Shown: positions 56,362 to 64,000 of the stretch, piece by piece
Position numbering within the stretch: position 1 is the first letter of the stretch
Layout: each line of letters starts with the position of its first letter
Assembly (NCBI GenBank): GCA_002701395.1
Contig: NZVC01000059.1
Coordinates: 23,187-87,186, forward strand
Source of the DNA: Maritimibacter sp.
GTDB taxonomy: Bacteria > Pseudomonadota > Alphaproteobacteria > Rhodobacterales > Rhodobacteraceae
DNA: 64,000 bases
Direction of reading: 5' to 3'
Position numbers and translations under genes: made by a program
Notes under the pieces: generated by a model
What the model saw: only the letters and a program-made list of their open reading frames with translations
Databases searched by the model: none
What the model was told of the DNA's origin: nothing

Positions 56362-57602
56362 CAGCGGTCGACCTCGCCGAAGACGATATCCATCGTACCG
56401 ATGATCGCCGCGACATCCGCAAGCTGGTGGCCGCTGGCCACGTAGTCCATCGACTGCAGGTGCAGGTAGCCCGGCGCGCGCAGCTTGGCCTTGTACGGCT
56501 TGTTGGTGCCGTCCGATACGATGTACACGCCGAACTCGCCCTTCGGCGCCTCGACCGCGGCATAGGCTTCGCCAGCCGGGACGTGAAACCCTTCGGTGTA
56601 CAGCTTGAAGTGGTGGATCAGGGCTTCCATCGACTGTTTCATGTCGCCCCGCTTGGGCGGGGTCAGCTTGCCGCGCGCCAGCACGTCGCCCTGCCCTTCC
56701 GGCGCCGACAACTTCTCGATCGCTTGCCGGATGATCTTCACGCTTTCGCGCATCTCCTGCATCCGGACCAGATAGCGGTCATAGCAATCGCCGTTCTTGC
56801 CGACGGGAATGCCGAATTCGAACTCGTCGTAGCATTCATACGGCTGGCTGCGGCGCAGGTCCCATGCAAGACCCGATCCGCGCACCATGACGCCGGAATA
56901 GCCCCAATCAAGAACATCCTGTTCGGTGATGATGCCGATGTCCGCGTTGCGCTGCTTGAAGATCCGGTTCTCGGTCAGCAGGCCGTCGATGTCGTCCAGC
57001 AGCTTCTCGAACGGATCGCACCATGCGTCGATGTCCGCCAACAGTTCGGGCGGCAGGTCCTGGTGGACGCCGCCGGGGCGGAAATAGGCCGCGTGCAGGC
57101 GGGCGCCGCAGGCACGTTCGTAGAACACCATCAGCTCTTCGCGGGCGGTAAAGCCCCACAGCGGCGGCGTCAGCGCACCGACGTCCATCGCCTGCGTGGT
57201 CACGTTCAGCAAGTGGTTCAGGATGCGCCCGATTTCCGAGAACAGCACCCGGATCAGGCTGGCGCGGCGCGGCACGACGGTGCCGGTCAGCTTTTCGATC
57301 GCCATGCACCAAGCGTGTTCCTGGTTCATTGGCGCGACATAGTCGAGACGATCCAGATACGGCAGGTTCTGCAGGTAGGTGCGGCTTTCCATCAGCTTTT
57401 CGGTGCCACGGTGCAGCAGGCCGATATGCGGGTCCACACGCTCGACGATCTCGCCGTCAAGTTCCAGCACCAGACGAAGAACGCCGTGTGCCGCAGGGTG
57501 TTGCGGGCCGAAGTTGATGTTGAAGTTGCGGATCTTCTGTTCGCCCGTCTGGGTGTCGACAGACCCGTCGTCGTACTTGTGGGGAACGGTGCCGTCCATC
57601 AT
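56361..57602 (-). CDS. nuoD: NADH-quinone oxidoreductase subunit D
   Basis: The protein has 413 residues, of the 49-kDa family related to [NiFe] hydrogenase large subunits. [20 protein letters not shown] and the quinone-site region with conserved His and Tyr are present, and the end is [12 protein letters not shown]. NuoD forms the quinone pocket with NuoB. It overlaps nuoC upstream by four bases and the tiny gene downstream. Confidence 0.96.
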   Translation of the reverse strand: MMDGTVPHKYDDGSVDTQTGEQKIRNFNINFGPQHPAAHGVLRLVLELDGEIVERVDPHIGLLHRGTEKLMESRTYLQNLPYLDRLDYVAPMNQEHAWCMAIEKLTGTVVPRRASLIRVLFSEIGRILNHLLNVTTQAMDVGALTPPLWGFTAREELMVFYERACGARLHAAYFRPGGVHQDLPPELLADIDAWCDPFEKLLDDIDGLLTENRIFKQRNADIGIITEQDVLDWGYSGVMVRGSGLAWDLRRSQPYECYDEFEFGIPVGKNGDCYDRYLVRMQEMRESVKIIRQAIEKLSAPEGQGDVLARGKLTPPKRGDMKQSMEALIHHFKLYTEGFHVPAGEAYAAVEAPKGEFGVYIVSDGTNKPYKAKLRAPGYLHLQSMDYVASGHQLADVAAIIGTMDIVFGEVDR

Positions 57603-58204
57603 TTCGCGGCCTCCTTCTCGTCACCCGGAAGGATATAGTTCGCGCCTTCCCACGGGGACATGAAATCGAACTGCCGGTATTCCTGCACCAGCTTCACCGG
57701 CTCGTAGACCACGCGCTTTTCGGCCTCGTCGTAGCGGACCTCGACATAGCCGGTGGTCGGGAAATCCTTGCGCAGCGGGTGGCCGCGAAAGCCATAGTCG
57801 GTCAGCAGGCGCCGCAGGTCCGGGTGCCCGGTGAACAGGATGCCGTACATGTCGAACACCTCGCGCTCGAACCAGTTCGCGGCGGGGTAGACTTCGACGA
57901 TCGAGGCGGCTTTCTCGTCCTCGCGCACGGCCGCGCGGATGCGGATGCGCTGGTTCTGGTACATCGACAGGAAGTGATAGACGAGGTCGAACCGCGCCTC
58001 GCGCTCGGGGTAGTCGATGGCGGTGATGTCCACCAAGGTCGAGAACCGGCAGGTCTGGTCGTTCTTCAGGAACTCGACGAAGCTGACGATCGAGGACAGC
58101 GAGACCTCGACATTCAGTTCACCGAAGGCGACGTTCCATCCCAGTACGCAATCGGGGCGCTTCAGCTCGATATGCTGGCCCAGTTCCTTCAACGCATCCG
58201 ACAT
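57599..58204 (-). CDS. nuoC: NADH-quinone oxidoreductase subunit C
   Basis: The protein has 201 residues with the 30-kDa-subunit signature ERE...[20 protein letters not shown] and GHPLRKDFP. It is a structural peripheral-arm subunit. Separate from nuoD here (fused in E. coli). The gap to nuoB is 3 bases. Confidence 0.95.
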   Translation of the reverse strand: MSDALKELGQHIELKRPDCVLGWNVAFGELNVEVSLSSIVSFVEFLKNDQTCRFSTLVDITAIDYPEREARFDLVYHFLSMYQNQRIRIRAAVREDEKAASIVEVYPAANWFEREVFDMYGILFTGHPDLRRLLTDYGFRGHPLRKDFPTTGYVEVRYDEAEKRVVYEPVKLVQEYRQFDFMSPWEGANYILPGDEKEAAK

Positions 58205-58207
58205 GGC

Positions 58208-59097
<890 letters not shown>

Positions 59098-59120
59098 GTA
59101 CTGGCTCCTTCACATGGCGG

Positions 59121-59134
59121 GCAAGTGCACTTGC
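59121..59134. promoter_or_regulatory. Palindrome at the predicted nuo transcription start
   Basis: GCAAGTGCACTTGC is a perfect 14-bp palindrome. It begins 7 bases downstream of the nuo -10 hexamer, so it covers or follows the expected +1. A repressor site is the natural reading; the binding protein is unknown. Confidence 0.5.
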
Positions 59135-59140
59135 AGCACA

Positions 59141-59169
59141 GCCATAAACCCGCCCCCCCGAAGGGTCAA
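59141..59169 (-). promoter_or_regulatory. nuo operon promoter
   Basis: On the minus strand TTGACC (59169-59164) and TATGGC (59146-59141) are 17 bases apart. The predicted start near 59134 leaves a leader of about 37 bases before the GTG of nuoA. Confidence 0.65.
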
Positions 59170-59354
59170 CCGACAGCCGGATGACCCGTTTGTGAGAAGC
59201 GGGGATTCTGTCATCCCCTCCCTAGCCTGCGCCGCCGGGGGTTTCCAAGGGCTTAAGCGCCGCACCCGACGTGCTTGCCGCGACGCCCATGCCGTCTTTC
59301 GCAGCCCGTCGGGCCCCATCCCCGGCGCGCAATCGGTGGCGTTGCCGGTTCCGG

Positions 59355-59400
59355 CGCTAGGCCTCCCAAGGTTCGTACGCTAGGCCTCCCACGGTTCGTA
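59355..59400. repeat. Tandem 23-bp duplication at the 3' end of the GST gene
   Basis: The 23-bp unit at 59355-59377 repeats at 59378-59400 with one mismatch. The unit contains the last codons and the TAG stop of the GST gene, so a second copy of the C-terminal coding end plus stop follows the real one. Confidence 0.8.
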
Positions 59401-60048
59401 AAAGTCCCTCTCGTACAGCAGGTCCACCCCGACGGGGGGCAGCGCCGCCTGAAACGCGGGTCGTTCGGCAAGGCGTTCGTACCAGCGGGTCAGTTCGGGG
59501 AAATCATCCGTCCGAGCGAAATGCCGCCCCATGTAAACCGCCTGCCCCACCCCGATATCCGCAGCAGAGAAGCCTCCGGTCAGCAGGTGATCGCGGTTTT
59601 CCACCGGCGTCGACAACCGGCCTTCGATGGCGGCATAGCATTTCTCCAGCCGCATCTTTTCCAGCTTCATGACGACAGGCGACCGCAACGAGTCGTCGTA
59701 CAGCGCGACATGCTGCTGGGTCAGCGCGGCGGTGTGCTGGCTGACCGTTTCGGCAAAGTGCAGCCATGTCAGATACTCGGCCCGGTCCAGCGCGCCGACC
59801 GGGCGGCCAAGCCCGGCCTCGGGGAACCGTTCGCACAGATATTCGGCAATCGCACCGCTTTCGAACATGACGTCGCCGTCGATCTCCAGCGCGGGAACAC
59901 GGCCTGCGGGGTTCAGGGTGCGGTACTCGGGCGACCGCAAGGTGCGGTCGAACGGGTAGACCACCAGTTCGAAGTCCACGCCAAGTTCATTCAGCAGCCA
60001 CAAGCTGCGCATCGAGCGCGTCTGGTGACAATGGTGCAACCGGATCAT
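59380..60048 (-). CDS. Glutathione S-transferase family protein
   Basis: The protein has 222 residues. A thioredoxin-fold N-domain (TRSMRSLWLLNELGVDFELV, VPALEIDGDVMFESGAIAEYL with the glutathione-binding Glu-Ser) precedes an all-helical C-domain ending WYERLAERPAFQAAL. It has Ser rather than Cys near the N-terminal active site. The substrate is unknown. Its 3' end is duplicated in tandem, which does not alter the reading frame. Confidence 0.88.
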   Translation of the reverse strand: MIRLHHCHQTRSMRSLWLLNELGVDFELVVYPFDRTLRSPEYRTLNPAGRVPALEIDGDVMFESGAIAEYLCERFPEAGLGRPVGALDRAEYLTWLHFAETVSQHTAALTQQHVALYDDSLRSPVVMKLEKMRLEKCYAAIEGRLSTPVENRDHLLTGGFSAADIGVGQAVYMGRHFARTDDFPELTRWYERLAERPAFQAALPPVGVDLLYERDFYEPWEA

Positions 60049-60154
60049 CCGTGCTCTCCTTCGGGATCAGTCGGGATCTATCAAGGCCGGGCGGCCGCAC
60101 CCTGATGGGCCGACCCCTTCGGTAGACTGTGGCGCACGCGGCGCAAGGCAAGGG

Positions 60155-61144
60155 TCAATCGCGCCGCCAACCGCCGCCCAGCAGCGTTTCAGCCTCGCGG
60201 GTCATCGCCGTGACGATGTCGGCGGCAGGCTGGACAGAACCGATCAGCCCCGTCGCCTCGCCCACGAAGGTATTGGCGACAGAGACGTCGCCAGCCTCCC
60301 ACGCCGCGACCCACTGCGGCGCGACCGTGTCCGCGGCGGCGACAAGACCGTCCAGGTCATCGTGCCAGCGGTCGGTGAACGGGTTCTTCAGCACCCGGCA
60401 GGAATAGCGCCCCGGCCACGGCAGCCGCCGCGCGACGTCCATCACGGACGTGCGGATCGTGTCGTCGCCCGTGGCCTCCACCGCCGCCGCCAGCATCGAC
60501 GGATGCACCAGCGCCTCGCGCGTGGCCCACAGGCGCGAGCCCACGACCACACCGTCGGCGCCCAGCATCAGCGCGGCGGCAAGCCCGCGTCCATCCGCGA
60601 TACCACCCGCCGCCAACAGCAGGGTGTCCGGCGCGTTCTTCGCCAGCCAGTCGGCAATCTCGGGCACCAGCGTCATGGTCGCGCGTTTCTCGCCGTGACC
60701 GCCCGCCTCGGCGCCCTGCGCCACGATCACCTCGGCCCCGGCCTCGGCGGCGCGCCGGGCATCGCGCAGGGTCTGAACCTGCACGATCATCGGCACACCC
60801 GCCGCATGGATCTTGTTCGCGAAGGGCATCGGATCCCCGAAGCTGAGGAAAACCGCCGTCGGGCTTCGGTCCAGCACCCGGTCCAGCAGGTCCGGCGCGG
60901 TCTTCAGCGCATCCGACAAGGCCCACGTGATGAAGCCGCAGCCAACCGTGGCGTTTCCCGCCTTGGCGAACTGGTCGTCTATCCACGCGGCGTCGCAATA
61001 AGACCCGCCGATCAGCCCCATGCCCCCCGCCCCGGCCACCGCCGCGGCCAGGCTGCCCCCGGCGACCTTCGCCATCGGGGCCAACACAATCGGCGTTTCA
61101 AGGCCGAACCGCCGGGTCAGTCGCGTCTCGATCACTCGCACCAT
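60155..61144 (-). CDS. Nitronate monooxygenase family flavoprotein
   Basis: The protein has 329 residues in a TIM barrel with FMN: TPIVLAPMAKVAGGSLAAAV, AQGAEAGGHGEK (catalytic His region), LLAAGGIADGRGLAAALMLG and VVVGSRLWAT (phosphate site). The family oxidises nitroalkanes such as propionate-3-nitronate; some members have other flavin-dependent roles. It overlaps the following nuclease-fold gene's end by 13 bases. Confidence 0.88.
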   Translation of the reverse strand: MVRVIETRLTRRFGLETPIVLAPMAKVAGGSLAAAVAGAGGMGLIGGSYCDAAWIDDQFAKAGNATVGCGFITWALSDALKTAPDLLDRVLDRSPTAVFLSFGDPMPFANKIHAAGVPMIVQVQTLRDARRAAEAGAEVIVAQGAEAGGHGEKRATMTLVPEIADWLAKNAPDTLLLAAGGIADGRGLAAALMLGADGVVVGSRLWATREALVHPSMLAAAVEATGDDTIRTSVMDVARRLPWPGRYSCRVLKNPFTDRWHDDLDGLVAAADTVAPQWVAAWEAGDVSVANTFVGEATGLIGSVQPAADIVTAMTREAETLLGGGWRRD

Positions 61145-61842
61145 GCTCCTTCGCCGACGGGCTGCACGATTCCAGCGCCCAGCATCGCGGATGCCACGTC
61201 GTTGCCGTCCGCCACCACGCGCAGTCGTCCCGCAGGCACGGGGTCCGGCGCAGGCGGCGCCGCCTCAGCGGCTTCGGGCGCGTCGTCGCCGGACGTATCG
61301 GCAACATCTGCGGGCAAGTCTTCACCGGTTTCGGCGGCGTCGTCCTCCGGCGGCGCATCGGCAACCGGCACCACCGATCCCGGCCCCCGCAACTCCACCA
61401 CGTCCGCCGCGAACAACAGCTTGCGCAACTCCAGACTGGCAACGAAGGCAGAGCTGAACTCGGCCCAGCAGCCCGGCGCCAGCATCGACGGCGCATCGTA
61501 CCCCGCCACCGTTTCCGGCAAGGCCGCGCCATCCGGGCAGGCCGTGACCAGCCGACCGGCGTCAAGCACCACGCGCACGGCGCAACCGCCCTCGGGCGCC
61601 TTGGCAAGACCGTTGGCAAAATCCGCGCCCGGCCCCGCCAGCCCAAAGATCACGGCCACGGCGATGACAAACCGCAGCAACCGGCCCACGACCGAACGCC
61701 GCCGCGGCGACCGCGACCCGCGCCCGCCACCACCGCCAGACGCCTGCGACGGCGCGGTACGGTAGTCGGGGCGCCAGTCCTTGTACCGGCTGTGTTCCCA
61801 CGTCTTGCCTGCCGGACCCGAAGGTCCTTTGCCGCCGCTCAT
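61132..61842 (-). CDS. Membrane-anchored protein resembling a catalytically inactive SNase fold
   Basis: The protein has 236 residues: a Gly/Arg-rich cytoplasmic N-terminus, one transmembrane helix (LLRFVIAVAVIFGLAGPGA) and an outer domain. The sequence CAVRVVLDAGRLVTACPDG, then YDAPSMLAPGCWAEF and GRLRVVADGNDVASAMLGAG, follows the staphylococcal-nuclease pattern (VxxVxDGD, IDAPE, DGRxVAxxLLxxG), but the catalytic Asp, Arg and Glu are not kept. An acidic 50-residue insert splits the domain. Probably a non-enzymatic relative; confident only of the overall fold likeness. Confidence 0.6.
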   Translation of the reverse strand: MSGGKGPSGPAGKTWEHSRYKDWRPDYRTAPSQASGGGGGRGSRSPRRRSVVGRLLRFVIAVAVIFGLAGPGADFANGLAKAPEGGCAVRVVLDAGRLVTACPDGAALPETVAGYDAPSMLAPGCWAEFSSAFVASLELRKLLFAADVVELRGPGSVVPVADAPPEDDAAETGEDLPADVADTSGDDAPEAAEAAPPAPDPVPAGRLRVVADGNDVASAMLGAGIVQPVGEGAWCE

Positions 61843-61940
61843 TCCGTCCTCCCGGGGCCCATTCGGCCCCAGCCTCTACCTTAGGACGATCGAGTGCAAG
61901 GCGGGATCCGCCGTCGCGATCCGCACCACGGCAACCCGTG

Positions 61941-62756
61941 TCAGGCCGAGGCTGACTCGGGCGGCGGCAGCATCCGCCGCGCCATCAGCCAGCGTTGCCG
62001 ATAGGCATACCGCGCGGCCCGCGCCACATCGGCCTGGAACGAGGCATTGACCGTCGCCGCGACAAGGCCGCCGACGATGGGAACGATCTGCCCGGCCTTG
62101 CGGGCAGCCAGCGACAGGCCAAGCTGCCGGGCGACCCGCTCGATCAGCTTGTCGGTCACCCACTTGCCACCCTTCTCCAGCAGGATCTTCGCCTCGGGCG
62201 AGGACAGTTCGCGCGCCAAGGCGTTCAACCCGTCCACCGCCTGCTCGCGGTTCTCGCTCGCCATAGAGGTCGCGACCTCCAGCACCATCAGCCGGAAGGC
62301 CCGCTCTCCCTCGTCGTCGCCGTAGAACCCATAGGCGGCGCCGGTCGCACGCACGCAGCGCGCCGACAGCGCCACGGTGGCGGGCACGTCGACCGCAAGG
62401 CCAGCCGCGCCGAACCACCCGGCGGCTCCGCCGGTGGCGGCGCTGCCGCCCTGCGACCACGACTGAACCCGCAACGCGGCGCGGTCGCAGGCAAGGATGT
62501 CGTCGGTGTCGTGCCGTTTCAACTCGCCCGGGATCGTCAGGCCCGCCGCCCGGTCCGCCTGCCGCAGCGCATGGCGCACGACACCGGCCGGAATCATCCG
62601 GCCGATCACGCCGCTGACCGGCGCCGTCAACCGCTCGGCCCCGCGCCCCAGCCGGGTGGCCCGGCGCTTTTCAAACTCGCGCTGCGCGTCGATCGCCTGC
62701 CGCACCGCCTCGGGGATGCCGCCCGGCCCCGCCGGCGGTTTCCGCTGGTCCGTCAT
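61941..62756 (-). CDS. EcsC family protein
   Basis: The protein has 271 residues with the EcsC-family core: a central Gly/Ala-rich amphipathic region (GGAAGWFGAAGLAVDVPATVAL), GFYGDDEGERAFRLMVLEVA and a C-terminal KAGQIVPIVGGLVAATVNASF. EcsC proteins are membrane-associated and of unclear function. Flanked by unrelated genes on the same strand. Confidence 0.85.
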   Translation of the reverse strand: MTDQRKPPAGPGGIPEAVRQAIDAQREFEKRRATRLGRGAERLTAPVSGVIGRMIPAGVVRHALRQADRAAGLTIPGELKRHDTDDILACDRAALRVQSWSQGGSAATGGAAGWFGAAGLAVDVPATVALSARCVRATGAAYGFYGDDEGERAFRLMVLEVATSMASENREQAVDGLNALARELSSPEAKILLEKGGKWVTDKLIERVARQLGLSLAARKAGQIVPIVGGLVAATVNASFQADVARAARYAYRQRWLMARRMLPPPESASA

Positions 62757-62807
62757 GCTGCCGCCCTCTGTTCACCGATCATGGCCGCACCTCCATACGT
62801 CTGCCCT

Positions 62808-63965
62808 TTAGATGGCCATCAGCTCGCGCCCGATCAACATGCGGCGGATCTCGCTGGTCCCCGCGCCGATCTCCATCAGCTTGGCATCCCGGAAGATCCG
62901 CGACACCGGGCTGTCGTTCAGGAACCCCGCGCCGCCCATCGCCTGCACCGCCTGATGCGCCTGCTTCATCGCCTCTTCCGAAGCATACAGCACGCAGGCC
63001 GCCGCGTCCTGCCGCGTCGCCTCGCCACGGTCGCAGGCCCGCGCCACTTCATAGACATAGGCCCGCGCCGAATTCATCGCGGTGTACATGTCGGCGATCT
63101 TCCCCTGCATCAGCTGAAAGCTTCCGACGGGCCGGCCGAACTGCTTGCGCTCGCGTATGTAGGGCATGACCTCGTCAAGACAGGCAGCCATGATGCCGGT
63201 GCCGATGCCCGACAACACGACGCGCTCGTAATCCAGCCCCGACATCAGCACCTTGACCCCTGCGCCCTCCTGCCCCAGCACGTTCCCGAACGGCACCTCG
63301 CAGTCCTCGAACACCAGTTCGGCCGTGTTCGACCCGCGCATCCCCAGCTTGTCGAAATGCGCGCTGGTGGAAAACCCGGCCATGTCCTTCTCGACAAGGA
63401 AAGCGGTGATCCCCTTCGCGCCCGCGTCCGGATCGCTTTTGGCATACACCACCAGCACGTCCGCATCCGGCCCGTTGGTGATCCAGTACTTCGTCCCGTT
63501 CAGGCGGAAATGGTCGTTGTGCTTGTCTGCCCGCAGCGCCATCGACACGACATCCGACCCGGCCCCGGCCTCGGACATCGCCAGCGCGCCGACTTTCGCG
63601 CCCGACACCAGCCCGGGCAGATAGGCCTCCTTCTGCGCCTGCGTGCCGTTCAGCCGGATCTGGTTCACGCACAGGTTGGAATGCGCCCCGTAGGACAGCG
63701 CGACCGAGGCCGAGGCCCGCGCGATTTCTTCCACCGCGACCACGTGGGCAAGATAACCCATCCCGGCACCGCCGAACGCTTCGTCCACCGTGATGCCCAG
63801 AAGGCCCAACTCGCCCATCTCGCGCCACAGCGCGGCGGGAAAATCGTTGTCCGCGTCGATCTGCGCGGCCATCGGCTTTACCCGCTCCTGCGCCCAGCGA
63901 TGCACCACCTCGCGCAGCGCATTCACGTCCTCGCCAAGGTCAAAGCGCATGGACCCGTCGAACAT
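62808..63965 (-). CDS. ivd: Isovaleryl-CoA dehydrogenase
   Basis: The protein has 385 residues, an acyl-CoA dehydrogenase. [17 protein letters not shown], catalytic Glu in [16 protein letters not shown] (the IVD/IBD position rather than the C-terminal one), [21 protein letters not shown] and the terminal [16 protein letters not shown] identify isovaleryl-CoA dehydrogenase. It oxidises isovaleryl-CoA to 3-methylcrotonyl-CoA in leucine catabolism, passing electrons to ETF. GGGAGG sits 7 nt before the ATG at 63965; a Met two codons upstream abuts the ribosome site and is less likely. The window ends 35 bases upstream, so the rest of the leucine operon is not seen. Confidence 0.92.
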   Translation of the reverse strand: MFDGSMRFDLGEDVNALREVVHRWAQERVKPMAAQIDADNDFPAALWREMGELGLLGITVDEAFGGAGMGYLAHVVAVEEIARASASVALSYGAHSNLCVNQIRLNGTQAQKEAYLPGLVSGAKVGALAMSEAGAGSDVVSMALRADKHNDHFRLNGTKYWITNGPDADVLVVYAKSDPDAGAKGITAFLVEKDMAGFSTSAHFDKLGMRGSNTAELVFEDCEVPFGNVLGQEGAGVKVLMSGLDYERVVLSGIGTGIMAACLDEVMPYIRERKQFGRPVGSFQLMQGKIADMYTAMNSARAYVYEVARACDRGEATRQDAAACVLYASEEAMKQAHQAVQAMGGAGFLNDSPVSRIFRDAKLMEIGAGTSEIRRMLIGRELMAI

Positions 63966-64000
63966 GGCCATTCCTCCCAAAAGCCTGCTTGTCCGGCACT

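Overview
The window reads as a chromosomal segment of a Rhodobacterales (Roseobacter-group) alphaproteobacterium. Pointers are the high GC content, a complex I (nuo) operon with its small Rhodobacterales-type accessory genes (DUF5333, DUF5337, a helix-hairpin-helix tail on NuoE), a polyamine ABC transporter next to a class III aminotransferase, tatABC, several Hint/RTX secreted proteins, RNase J with type III pantothenate kinase, and isovaleryl-CoA dehydrogenase. I found no rRNA, tRNA, CRISPR array, prophage or insertion sequence.

Layout. 1-900: edge of a homoprotocatechuate catabolic locus (partial hpaF, divergent MarR regulator hpaR, with a clear palindromic operator between them). 1000-2000: an SH3b protein. 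2088-11168: polyamine block, with a putrescine-type aminotransferase, an MDR oxidoreductase with a divergent LysR gene, then a potFGHI-like transporter followed by a gamma-glutamylputrescine-synthetase-like gene. 11376-14027: surE-pcm-nlpD, the order known from enterobacteria. 14273-16687: RTX protein with a C-terminal Hint domain. 17423-19925: tatABC with a DUF815 ATPase. 20154-22855: WYL regulator, lone ABC ATPase and an SDR lacking the usual Tyr/Lys. 23203-28972: four more Hint-domain genes, one a protease-RTX-Hint fusion and two lamin-tail-like/Hint paralogues, with a small Rho-N-like gene among them. 29163-34529: prfC, a degenerate PCuAC-like protein, a small lipoprotein and membrane peptide, a DEAD-box helicase and a PilZ protein. 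34973-59097: OsmC, then on the minus strand a run reading nuoA to nuoN and on through birA, coaX and the RNase J gene, interrupted by many small accessory genes. 59380-63965: GST, nitronate monooxygenase, a nuclease-fold protein without catalytic residues, an EcsC protein and isovaleryl-CoA dehydrogenase.

How it fits together. The polyamine genes form an uptake-plus-catabolism unit: periplasmic capture, ATP-driven import, then gamma-glutamylation or transamination. The nuo run encodes all 14 core subunits (A, B, C, D, E, F, G, H, I, J, K, L, M, N) of respiratory complex I behind a good promoter with a perfect palindrome at the predicted start. The strongest candidates for undescribed biology are the Hint cluster at 14-29 kb, the helix-hairpin-helix domain duplicated inside the complex I operon, tiny coupled genes inside nuo, and paired 22-bp palindromes between the two polyamine permease genes.
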